Source of the DNA: Choristoneura fumiferana
Lineage: Eukaryota; Arthropoda; Insecta; Lepidoptera; Tortricidae
NCBI RefSeq assembly: GCF_025370935.1
Contig: NC_133472.1
Location: 18,842,411-18,906,410, forward strand
Direction of reading: 5' to 3'
DNA length: 64,000 nucleotides
Shown: piece by piece, positions 34,925 to 47,800 of the stretch
Layout of the letters: the number at the start of each line of letters is the position of its first letter
How positions within the stretch are numbered: the first letter of the stretch is position 1
Program-made: the position numbers and the translations under genes
The notes under the pieces: model-generated
The model's database searches: none
Seen by the model: only the letters and a program-made list of their open reading frames with translations
What the model was told of the DNA's origin: nothing

Positions 34925-35191
34925 TTAGTCAAATAGCTCGCCCCTAGTCATTCCCGATGCAAAGGTGCCCAAAACGCTCGCGGCATTACCACGTTGAATA
35001 GCTAAGGACAGCCTTTGCTCCAGAAATGACTCGGACCGAGGGTCCTCCCCTTTTTGTCTGAGCCGACGGCCCAAATCCTGCACAAACCGCTTTGCATCCG
35101 CTCCCCAGCAGCCCGCCGTTTCCACCGCCAAGGGGGACGAATTGCTAATTGGATCCGTTATTTGAATTACTTTATGTTTTACGAGTTTCAT
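34925..35191 (-). pseudogene. LINE reverse-transcriptase C-terminal remnant (copy 2)
   Basis: The minus-strand frame includes SPLAVETAGCWGADAKRF, LGRRLRQKGEDPRSESFLEQ and RLSLAIQRGNAASVLGTF, the same polymerase C-terminal signature as 12131-12300. The open frame is intact over 88 codons but lacks the RT core. Confidence 0.7.
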
Positions 35192-35841
35192 GATACTTCG
35201 GTAATATAATACGGGATAAATATGTATGAACAGCGAGCTAAACCTCGAACGATTTATTCGGTGTCTATTTTACTATCTATAATACCGAATAACTAAAAAA
35301 TACAAATAGGTATTTATTTTTATAGGTGAGATAGGATAGGGACCAATCACGGTCAGTTTCATGAAAAAAAAAAGTTAATCCTTACGAATCTAAAATTAAT
35401 GCCGGCGTTTGTAATGAGAACCAATTTACAAACACTTGTTGAGCGGAAGCTGCGCAATCGCAATCACGAGCGCAGATCGGAAGAGCTTACAGCGCACATC
35501 CAGGATAGCGCGCGGGCAAGAGTTTCCCCTGCCGCAACTTCCGGAACTCGCCGATCGGAGTTTGCGATTCGCAACGGCATAACCTTCGATTTGGATACGT
35601 GGGGTTTAAATAGTGTCTTACTCACTCGCATTATTATAAGCGGGGTAGTGTTAAAGGCATCGGATGAATCGATTCGGGTCCAGAATAGCAGGGCTGTTGT
35701 ACAATCACGCGTGTCCTTAAGTCGAGTGGTAGAGAGGTGGCGGCAGCGGGGCGAGCGCGCAGTGGCGGCCGTAACCGCGACCCGGCTGGCTGATCCTAGG
35801 CTCCGACCGGCTTCTGCACTTTGACATACGCGATCTAACTC
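35192..35841. promoter_or_regulatory. GC-rich region upstream of gene D
   Basis: From about 35400 the sequence becomes GC-rich and CpG-rich up to the gene D start. It lacks a TATA box, suggesting a TATA-less promoter and leader. Long open frames on both strands (35399-35824, 35464-35904) reflect base composition. A CAGTGG initiator-like site is at about 35760. An in-frame TAA lies just before the ATG. Confidence 0.4.
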
Positions 35842-38800
35842 ATGACGAGTACGAGTGTGGCCGCCATCATGCTGCCGACCACGATTTTGCTGCTCACGCT
35901 GCATTTGGCAGCGGCTGAAATACGTGAGTATTCATTTGTATTCACCTAAATATTTCATAATTGTCATAGTTTTAAGTATAGATAATATTTTGAGCGAATA
36001 CTGTATGGATGCCATATTCTCTAACCAATCTTCGCTGATTGTTGTTTACTTTAAAACAACAAAATATAATCAAAATCAAACACAACTGTCAATGCGAATT
36101 GTTAATTAACTTTAAAAATTATGTTATTTACGTACCTTCCTTGTGTTACGGTCCATGTTACTTGTGACTAAACAGCTGACAGGTCATTTTCTATCCCCGA
36201 CTTGAAAAGAAGGGGTGTTCGAAGTTTAACGGCAAGGTATGTAACTACGTGTCTGTCTGTGATTTTGTAATCTCGTAAAATGACGAACCAGATTTATTTA
36301 TAAGATGCTAGTATCATTAATTTGGAACACCTAGTTAGCTAAGTTTCATCAAAATCGGTTCACCTACATATTTTGAGGGCTTTCCAAAGATTCTACTTCT
36401 AAATGCTATCAATAGGTAATTAAAATACCGGTTAGTGAGTTAAAAATAAATAAGTATAAATTATATTTATTAGAAAAAATATTATTATTCTTCTTGGTAT
36501 GACGTTCTTATTCTGTTCAAAAGAGGGTCCGAGCTGAGAAGCAACCTAATTAATAATTAACCATAAGGAATACAAAATGAATAAACGTAAATCATATTCA
36601 GATATGTCGAAATTCAGAGACTTAAAAAACGCTTGTCTGCGACTTCCGCGGCTAAATTTTTACAGTTATCTTACAAAGGTTTCAAGTTTAAAAACTAACC
36701 GGAATCAAAACCCAATTTGACCCAATAGGACAACTAATTCCATAAATATAAGAAATAAAACGCAAAAAATATGTGTACCTAATATAATACTACAAACTTT
36801 AAAACCCATAAACCTAATCAATAGATAATAAATATTATTAAATATGATTAAACTTTGTTTTCAATTAATAGTTTATGACCTTTTGTATCAGGCTCCATAA
36901 CTATTTTATCGATTAATCACCTAAAACATACAAATATTCAATATCAAATTTAGTGATTACACACGAACGCCAAGAACAGAAAAACACAACGCGGGAATAT
37001 GAAATTCCGACTGCTTGCTAGGGCACAGGTTGCATGTGAGAATAATGGGAGGGTATAGTTATTGTCTACTAGTAGTAAGTAACCTTACCGGAAGTAGGTA
37101 CTCGTTTTTTTTTACACCTGTCGTGTATTTTGTGGAATTGACTTATGGCCGCGTAGATCGATTTACCCTAAACTTGGCAGTGTATCTTATAAGATACATA
37201 ATTTTACTCGTAGATCATCTTTTTGTATTTAAGTTAATACAAGAATCCAACGAGGCTTGAATTCAGTAAACTTGTCTCAACTTGCCAAGTTTAGGGTTAA
37301 TACCCGTATGTGCGTTGTATAGTATTTTAAATCTGTTTGTATGTACATTTTATAATGATATTAATGGATGTTATGTGATCTAAAGACACCTAATTAATAC
37401 AATCTATAGAACGCATACCAATGTAAATAGAAATGTATAAAGTTACTTCGTCAGTGATACTTCGTGCTTAGTGAATAAATAGTCAAAGACATTCACCGTC
37501 TCTTCCTACCCTAATTCTATAGTATGACAGACAGAAGTGATAAAAAGGAATGTATACATTATGCCTATCCAATTTATTAAAAATGTAAACAAACCGATTT
37601 CATCAAAATTCTCGTATAAACACTTAATGGATCGAATCAATAACACATTTATCTATAATTCGTGTCTTTTAGCTAGATGTCTAATCACCATTTTCAACAA
37701 ATTTCACTTGATTTTAATATTTATTTTTCTTTTGAAATATCTTCGTCAAAATCTGACGTTATTTCTTTGAAATATGTGTATAATCTGTAGAAGCATNNNN
37801 NNNNNNNNNNNNNNNNNNNNNNNNNNNNNNNNNNNNNNNNNNNNNNNNNNNNNNNNNNNNNNNNNNNNNNNNNNNNNNNNNNNNNNNNNNNNNNNNNNNN
37901 NNNNNNNNNNNNNNNNNNNNNNNNNNNNNNNNNNNNNNNNNNNNNNNNNNNNNNNNNNNNNNNNNNNNNNNNNNNNNNNNNNNNNNNNNNNNNNNNNNNN
38001 NNNNNNNNNNNNNNNNNNNNNNNNNNNNNNNNNNNNNNNNNNNNNNNTTAAAAATTATGTTATTTACGTACCTTCCTTGTGTTACGGTCCATGTTACTTG
38101 TGACTAAACAGCTGACAGGTCATTTTCTATCCCCGACTTGAAAAGAAGGGGTGTTCGAAGTTTAACGGCAAGGTATGTAACTACGTGTCTGTCTGTGATT
38201 TTGTAATCTCGTAAAATGACGAACCAGATTTATTTATAAGATGCTAGTATCATTTGGAACACCTAGTTAGCTAAGTTTCATCAAAATCGGTTCACCTACA
38301 TATTTTGAGGGCTTTCCAAAGATTCTACTTCTAAATGCTATCAATAGGTAATTAAAATACCGGTTAGTGAGTTAAAAATAAATAAGTATAAATTATATTT
38401 ATTAGAAAAAATATTATTATTCTTCTTGGTATGACGTTCTTATTCTGTTCAAAAGAGGGTCCGAGCTGAGAAGCAACCTAATTAATAATTAACAATAAGG
38501 AATACAAAATGAATTTAACGTAAATCATATTCAGATATGTCGAAATTCAGAGACTTAAAAAACGCTTGTCTGCGACTTTCCGCGGCTAAATTTTACAGTT
38601 ATCTTTACAAAGGTTTCAAGTTTAAAAACTAACCGGAATCAAAACCCAATTTGACCCAATAGGACAACTAATTCCATAAATATAAGAAATAAAACGCAAA
38701 AAATATGTGTACCTAATATAATACTACAAACTTTAAAAACCCATAAACCTAGTCAATAGATAATAAATATGATTAAACTATGTCTTAAATTAATAGTTTA

Positions 38801-41800
38801 TGATATTTTGTATCAGGCTCCATAACTATTTTATCGATTAATCACCTAAAACATACAAATATTCAATATCAAATTTAGTGATTACATACGAACGCCAAGA
38901 ACAGAGAAACACAACGCGGGAATGTGAAATTCCGACTGCTTGCTAGGGCACAGGTTGCATGTGAGAATAATGGGAGGGTATAGTTATTGTCTACTAGTAG
39001 TAAGTAACCTTACCGGAAGTAGGTACTCGTTTTTTTTTACACCTGTCGTGTATTTTGTGGAATTGACTTATGGCCGCGTAGATCGATTTACCCTAAACTT
39101 GGCGTAGTGTATCTTATAAGATACATAATTTTACTCGTAGATCATCTTTTTGTATTTTTTATTTAAGTTAATACAAGAATCCAACGAGGCTTGAATTCAG
39201 TAAACTTGTCTCAACTTGCCAAGTTTAGGGTTAATACCCGTATGTGCGTTGTATAGTATTTTAAATCTGTTTGTATGTACATTTTATAATGATATTAATG
39301 GATGTTATGTGATCTAAAGACACCTAATTAATACAATCTATAGAACGCATACCAATGTAAATAGAAATGTATAAAGTTACTTCGTCAGTGATACTTCGTG
39401 CTTAGTGAATAAATAGTCAAAGACATTCACCGTCTCTTCCTACCCTAATTCTATAGTATGACAGACAGAAGTGATAAAAAGGAATGTATACATTATGCCT
39501 ATCCAATTTATTAAAAATGTAAACAAACCGATTTCATCAAAATTCTCGTATAAACACTTAATGGATCGAATCAATAACACATTTATCTATAATTCGTGTC
39601 TTTTAGCTAGATGTCTAATCACCATTTTCAACAAATTTCACTTGATTTCAATATTTATTTTTCTTTTGAAATATCTTCGTCAAAATCTGACGTTATTTCT
39701 TTGAAATATGTGTATAATCTGTAGAAGCATAAACTAGCGTAGAGATGGTGGAAAATTTGACATTTTAAAAATCGATTAATGCGCGGATGTATAAGCGATT
39801 TTTATTTACTTTCCTTAAAATAAAAAATAGTTACTGCTTTTATAATTAAATAAACAGCCTTTGGAATGAAATCAAGTATTGTAAACAAAAATACTTTGAT
39901 GTATTCAATTAATAAATTAATCGATTTACTGAACAGATTAATATTTTGCAATAGGTTCTAGGTTTTCACATCATTGAATGTCTGTGGTCGGATAAATGGC
40001 GTCTTTGTTTACACTTTTCATAAATTGGATCGAAATACAATATAATTCGGAGTTCGTTGACAAAAAGAAGTATGAAGTATGGCGGCATCGGCAATGCCGA
40101 CCGAAGCTCCGTCCGATGCGATGTTACGCCCCTACGACACAATTCCGGTGCACTCGCACTCGCACTCTCGGAACCCTCTTCCTTATTTAGCGAATGCGAG
40201 GGCTCAGAGCGAACACGTACACGTAAAAACCGTGTATGTCTACAGAGAAACTAAGGGCTTTACTACAAGGTCGCCGTGCCCAGTGTGCAAGTTTAGGGGG
40301 TTAAATAAGACTTCTTTATTTATCGGTTATTTTTAAACATTGGCAGTCAGTTGAAGTTATTTATCGAATGTGTAACTGATTCGAGATCGTAAATGCATTA
40401 GCGTGACGTTGCGTCAGCCCTGCGTCCGCTAGCGGTCGTTCACACTGCAACGCAGTATATGTATATATTATATACATAACTAGCTATTGACCGCGACTCC
40501 GTCCGCGTAGAAGTTGAGAAATAGTTTACATCCCATTCTCAGACCTACCGAAACAAATTTCATAAAAATCGGTCAAGCCGTCACAAACATTTTTGACCCG
40601 AGAGTTTTATATATTAAAGAAGAAGAAGATATACCAGCTTTTTGTCCGTAACTTCAACCGCACTGAATTAAAATTTTCATTAGTCAAATTTATTCAAAGT
40701 CAAAGTCAAAGTTTTAATGTAATATAGCGAAAAAACAAGGCTAAAGTGCGAGTGCTTTAGTTATTGCAACTAAACTCGTAATGTATAAATTTACCGATTG
40801 TAAGGATTTACTGAAAATGTGGTAGAGTTACGCTTTATTTAATACTATTATTTTGTCTCCTCGCATGTTAAGTTTGAGGGCTTTGTAATTGCAATTACGG
40901 GATTAGAGCCACTTTGAAGAATCCCTTTTTTTGACCTCTATAACTCTATGATCTTCAAGGAAACTGTTTGCCAAATATAATGTCTCAGCTGTATTCTTAG
41001 ACAGTGTTTTGTATGTCAGTAAGTCACATTAGTCTTATAATACTAGTGAGAATATAAATAAATATGCGGACCTATTGCCGCCATAGAACCACGACCATCA
41101 CAGCCCTACTAGAGTAAATTAAAAATTATAATTTTAGTTAGGAAAAGAATGACGTTTACATTTTTTTTACTTAACGAAAATTAGTATTTGTAGGGTTGGC
41201 CCTGAGGATAATTTTTTATCTAAGGCACAGAATATGTAATAGTACAAGTACAGAAGGTTATCTCTTTTGATATTGACGAAAGCCGCCATTTTATATGCCT
41301 ACGTAATTTTTACTAGCAAATTCACGCCGCGCACCACCAAGCAACATTGAACTATAGTGCGGCGCGCGAAGGTCGTTATTATTCAGCACCAACGTTTTGG
41401 TTTAGGATAGTGTTATAAATCAATAAAAAAAATACTCACATATAACTTAAGAGTTAATTCGGACTAATACTTAGTTTTCTAGCATTTTTAAATTGACCGC
41501 CTACGATCTCCGACGGTCACAAAATGGATAATTGTACAAGGTCGCGTGCCGAATGTGTCGTCGGCTGCCTCAAAGGCTTTGTACACCCGCAGTGGACATT
41601 GGTAAATCGCGAATTATCTAGGTCTGTTCTTTTGTCGCACTCGCACTTAATATGGTTTCGAGCAGAATTGGGTTAGTCAGTGTAATGTTATGTACAGAAT
41701 AGAAAATAGTAAGAATTTTAGTGTTGCAATTAATTAAATTTTCATGAATTTCCAAAAAAATAAATTTCATATTCAGATAACATTATGTAGTTTCCATACT

Positions 41801-44800
41801 GTTTAGTGTGGCTATACATATACTGTTGCAGCGCTCAAACTGTACAATTGAAATATATACCTACTCCTCATCCCAAAAATCGAAACACTACGCTATTTCA
41901 TGATTGATATTCTAATATCCTCACCAATCACAAAATCGCGAGGCTTATTTTAGATTTAATTTTTTTTTGCACTCATCGTGAACCAGTTTCACGAAAATCA
42001 CACAGCTACACGTAGCGTTACGCGGCGCGACTAGTTCGAGCGAGACTGCGAGCGTGCATGCCGGACGGTGCTCATAGCCCTAGTGAGTTAACCCACGCCG
42101 GCGTGTTTTGATACTTACAGAATCGCACCTATATCGCGGAGTGCGCCGCGCCAGTTTAAGGTCAAGTTATTTTGACGTTTTGATATGGTTACGATTAACA
42201 ATTTTACAAAACTTAATCCTCCAATCCATTATTTTCCGTGACTAAACGACACCATTTTATCTGCATGTCACTTTCTGCTAATGGTTTAGATTTTATACTG
42301 GGCAGATAGGTAATTATCAAATTGTCTATTGCGAATTGCCTGTTGATCTGCTGAAAAGTGAGGCATACATATTGGTACCATTTCTGGAGCTACTCGTATT
42401 TACGAAATTTAAGTAGTGCGAGAACGCAGGCAGATGGTAATTTATAAATAAGAACAGTCCTCGGGCAACGTTTTCGTATACGACGTTTCGTTTTCGATAA
42501 CGTTTTCGTAGTTAGCAGTTACTATTTAGTGATATGGTATGTACAAAATGGTAATCCATAATTTCACCAAAAATCGCTTCATCGATAATCGCTCAAACAT
42601 TTTGTCGAATAACCTTTTACACAAATATCAATTCATGGAATTTTACTATATTATTTTATTTGCATATCGACATAGTCGTTCATCGAATAGTCATTCATAC
42701 TCTAATTTTAGTTCAACGTAAGCTTCTAGTAAGTGCCTACCCAAAAATCATGTCACAAAGAAAATCGTTTCACCAGTGTTAGTGTCACGCACGAGATAGT
42801 TCACATTAGGTACTCAATATTTATCTTTAGCCACAGTAGGTACAAGGTACCTCGTTTATTAAGACATTTTAACTAATAAATCAAACATGCAGGCACCTCC
42901 CACTGAATGACAGTGATGAACAGTAAATAATATTGGAGGTAATTGTGTATTATTTACGACTAGTAACAATATTTTCACTTCTCATGCTCTTAAAATGTTA
43001 CTTTAGTCTCTATGTACATCGGGACTAAAGCTCCTTATTAAGCTCTAGGGATTTAAGTTTTTTTTTTTTTTTAATTAACTTTGGAAAACCCTAAACAGCC
43101 AATCATGGCGTTTGTGAGTGGAGGATTATCGCCATTTTTATTGATTGTGTATAGACAATAATTAGGACGTGGAAATAACCTCAAAATGACAAATGTACAA
43201 TAATATGAAAAAAAAGATTTAATTTCGTGAAATACGATTAATGATAACGAAAATAAATATATTTAATTATATTAAGGATGAATTCATTTTACTATGCATA
43301 GTCCAATTAGTTTTTAAATAGTTTTCAAGTTTGAATCTGTTGTTTAAATATTCAAGCATTTAAAGCATCACTTTACAAAAAAATAAAAGAAAAGAAAAAA
43401 CCACGGAGCAATGTTTTTTTATATTTGAATTTTGAACAGATGTCTGTTACTCATATTGAGCGTAGGTACGATATAAAAAGTAATATTGTAATTTTGTATA
43501 GAACGACGGTTTTTTTCCTCGCAATCAAAGTGAAATTAGTGTTTAACGCGAGACTAAACAACCATAATGATACTCTAACTATCGCTCTGCTCGGGTGGCT
43601 AAAAATATCGAGTCATTATGGCTTGTTTTAGTCCCTTGTTGAATAAGCTACTATTTTTCTAAGCGCGCTGCAATAACAACAAACGCATAAAAACGTTACA
43701 ATATTGTTCATTGTTCGTGGCAATAATTATATCTGGAATCATCTGTGAATCATGTTACGATAAATTGATAGTACTATAAATTACAATTATTGTATTTATG
43801 ACACCTGTCTCTTCCTTTTTTGAAATCGGATAAAAATACAACATTCTACGCAAAAACTTACACGAGCTAAATTAGTTCTTATTTGTTTCAGCTTCATACA
43901 TAAAAATATGCCAACGGAATGACCCGCAAGTTGACAAGTGCATCATGAACTCCGTGGACGAGTTGCGTCCGAAAATATCGAAGGTGAGACAATATATTAA
44001 TAGCACTTTCTTAATAGTAAATCATCAATCAAGTAATAACAATGCATCATATTTTCCTAACCTAAACAAAACTCTTAAAAGAACAGCGTGAAATTTTGAG
44101 TAGTTACTACTTAGTTGCTTCGTCGTCGTAATCCTAATTGAGCGTTAAAGCTTGTATTTAGGAATGAACCAATTAGTATAGGAGTATAATATAATAATAA
44201 TATTTTCTCATATTGAAAGCATAGCAAGACATATTGAAAATATTAAAATCCATTAAATAGTAGACGTTGCCTCTGACGCTGCCGAAGAAGCTATTTCCGT
44301 ACCATCATCAGTTCTGGGAGTACTGCACTCGGCTGCATCTTTTGTTCCAGTTGTTTCTCCTTCCGATTGGGAACAAGGTTCAGAGCACTGTTCGGTTTTA
44401 GTTTCATCCTCCGTGCCACAGGCTGTTTCAGTACAATCTTCCATACAACATTCTGTATCAGAACAATCCTCCGCAGAACATGGTGTATCAGTACAATCTG
44501 CCGGGGGGCATGGTGTATCAGTACAATCCGACTCGGAACATGGTGTATCAGTACAATCTGCCGGGGGGCATGGTGTATCAGTACAATCCGACTCGGAACA
44601 TGGTGTATCAGTACAATCTTCCGAAGAACATGGTGTATCAGCACAATCCGCCGCGGGACATGATGTATCAGTACAATCCGCCGCGGAGCAAGGTGTATCA
44701 GTACAATCATCTGCAGAACAAGGTGTATCAGTACATTGCCCCGCGGGAGAAAGTGTATCAGTACAATCCTCCCCATAACATGGCGTATCAGTACAATCCT

Positions 44801-47800
44801 CCGCAAGACAAGGTGTTGTATCTGTACATTGCTCCGCGGAACAAGGTGTATCAGCACAATCCTCCGCAGAACATGGTGTATCAGTACAATCCGCCACGGG
44901 ACATAGTGTATCTGTACAATCTGCCTCGGGGCAAGGTGTATCGGAACAGAGTATATTGTTGGTGGTCAATTCGCAGGTATCTGGGCAAGCAGACTCTTCT
45001 GGTCCTGTTATTTTATTATTAGATTGTGGTGTAAGATTCGCATAATCTTCAGAAGCGCAATCTGGTTCGATTTCGATCGGCTCATCTGGTATAGCATCAT
45101 TACATTCATCAGTTTTTTCAGAATTGGCTTCATTGCCCGATTCTTGTTCTGATTGTTTATTTTCAATATGATTTGGAGGTAATGTTTTTTGGTCTTTTAC
45201 ACTTTGTGGTGAACCCTCTGCATCTGGCAAAGTGGAGATAACGCTGGAATCTGATGTTGACGAGCTAATAGGGACTGCATTATATTCAGCATCTGTTTGT
45301 CTGAATTGTGGAAACATGAAGAGAGGCAACTCTATGATTATATTTGTTTTAATTGGCTGGCCCTTATGTAATGGTACCTTAATTCTGTACTCGGGCCACC
45401 AGTCGGCATTTTTTTGAGAGATATGATTTGGGTAGCTTTGAGCTGGAGAAATTGGGCTGCCACTTTGGTGGTATGGGTAAGGTACAACTACACACGGGGA
45501 TTGCTGCGGAGGAGGATTCCAAGTGAAGGTAGATAGCCTACGTTGAAGTGCTTCACGATATGATTGATGGGAGCTCGTGTTTACATTTGACACGCACTGT
45601 TAAAATAAAAAACAAAGTTAACTTATTGACGTAGTTACTTCTAAAAACAACTGTTAGTCAATATAATCTTCCACTTACTTGTAGCAAGAAACTGCACGCC
45701 ACTAGTATAGTCGCTCGACGCCACATTTTGTACAAAAAGTCTTTAAACCATAATAACAAGCACCTTTATATACATTTTTAGTTAGATAGGATGCCTGTAT
45801 CATTCGTCATATTAGGGTCATTGTTGTTATTTAAATCGTCAATTAGCAAGCACGTAGGTTCCACAGGCAAAGATAACCGCGGGCCAGGTGTCCCGCCCAG
45901 GCGGCGGCGCCTCCTCTGCTAACGCAAACGCAACGTACACGTGCAAGCAGTTTGATAACATTGCACTGGTAGGCTAGTCAATGTTTACGACGAAAGTTTA
46001 CACTTTGGAATAGTAATCAACTTAATCTGCTGTATTAATCGGCCTGTAAACCAATTGGCTAATAATTCCTACCTACACAAATGAAAAATTAGTGTCAAGT
46101 TTTTCAGTCTGTAGCACACAGTACATAAATTGCCTACTATGTATTGCTTGACTGGTTCTATGTAGATACTCAAGCTAAAAATTAATGAGAACAATAATAG
46201 CACTACCAATTCAGCATTATAATTGAAAAATTTTCGAACAATCAGACGCGTATCAGCACTGCTATTTTGCGGCTTAATACTTAGTTTAGGTATTCTATAG
46301 GCAGAAGTCGTTATAACAGTGCATAGTTCCATACTTCGGCATAATAAGCAAAATGAACCCAGTGTCGCCTGTATAATAAGAATAATCTAAAATACAAACT
46401 AAGACATGGATGCACAGAAAACCAAAAAAAAACCAGCGCTGGGAAGAGTAACAAATTTGGAGTTGAAATAAAAAACCGGCGAAGAGCGTGTCGGACACGC
46501 CCGAAATAGGGTTCCGTAGCCATTACGAAAAAATTAAGTTATATTTTTCTAAGGATTTCGTATTTTATATACGGAATCTTCCAAGTTTAGATTATATTTT
46601 ATACCTTAGGCTGCTATTTACTGTTATACTACTAATAATTCTACAGCAAACTTAGCATTTATGTCAAAATTAGCCCTGTCTTTATAAAAAACTGTGCCCA
46701 GGCAGTAGTTGAACCACTTTATATTATTTTTAATAAGTGTATCGGAGAAGGTATTTTTCCCGATCAGTGGAAAATATCGCATGTAACCCCAGTTCATAAA
46801 AGTGGTTCACGAATATTAGTCACAAATTATAGACCGATATCTGTTCAATCGTGTATTCCTAAGCTATTTGAAAGCTTGATTCATGATGCGATATACCCCT
46901 CCCTGGAACCTAATATTTTACCGGAGCAACATGGGTTTATGAAGGGTAAATCCACAGTTACAAACCTCTTGCTCTACACAAATTCTCTTTTTGAGGCTAT
47001 GGATAAAAGACACCAGGTAGACGTTATATTTACTGATTTTCGGAAGGCCTTTGATAAGGTAGACCATCTATATCTTATTAAAAAGCTGGCGTTTAATGGG
47101 ATCCGCGGAAACCTCTTGCGGTGGTTTGCATCATATCTAACCAATAGGTCGCAGATTGTCGTCCTAAATGGATATAAGTCGAATATCATTACAAATGTCA
47201 CCTCCGGAGTGATTCAAGGATCGATACTGGGTCCGCTGCTGTATACTCTGTTTATAAATGATATAAAATCCTGTTTTGATAATTGTAATTTCCTTCTGTT
47301 TGCAGACGATTTAAAAATCTATAAAATTGTCAAAAACAAAGATGACTGCATTGGGATCCAAAGTGACTTGGATCAGTTTTTTACATATTGTCTGATAAAT
47401 AAGTTGCAGTTAGCGAGCGACAAGTGCATGCAATTATCATACACAAAAAATAAAAAAAACTACATTAGTTTTGATTATATGATCGATGCTTCACCAATAA
47501 GAAGAGTGATATCCACTAGAGATCTGGGTGTTGTATTTGACGATAGACTGGACTTCAGATTGCATGTTGAAGGCATTGTGTCCAAGGGCTTACAGATGCT
47601 AGGTTTTGTTTTGAGAACCGCCAAAGTTTTTAAAAGAATCTCCTCATATTTATTATTATATAAGACACTGGTCAGGCCACATCTTGAGTATGCATCTGTG
47701 ATTTGGAGTCCATTCTATGCTAAATATTGTAATTCTATTGAAATGGTCCAAAAAAAGTTTTTGCGGGCTATGCATAGACGCTTGACAGGGAAGAAAATGA

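Noticed and set aside
35399..35904. Overlapping 141- and 146-codon frames on opposite strands
   Set aside because: GC-rich, arginine/serine-heavy, no motif; best explained as upstream region of gene D.
37774..38103. 109-codon frame
   Set aside because: It runs through the N gap and is meaningless.
40057..40336. Overlapping GC-rich frames (MAASAMPTEAPSDAML...)
   Set aside because: Three frames of the same patch are open and none shows motifs or splice context.
44406..44948. 30-bp regular repeats resembling a CRISPR array
   Set aside because: Units are contiguous without spacers, lie within a coding frame, and the DNA is from an insect.
44367..45022. Long open frames on the plus strand (and a second minus frame) over the gene E repeat
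   Set aside because: They arise because the 30-base unit is a multiple of three and lacks stops. They have no signal peptide, splice sites or sensible composition.
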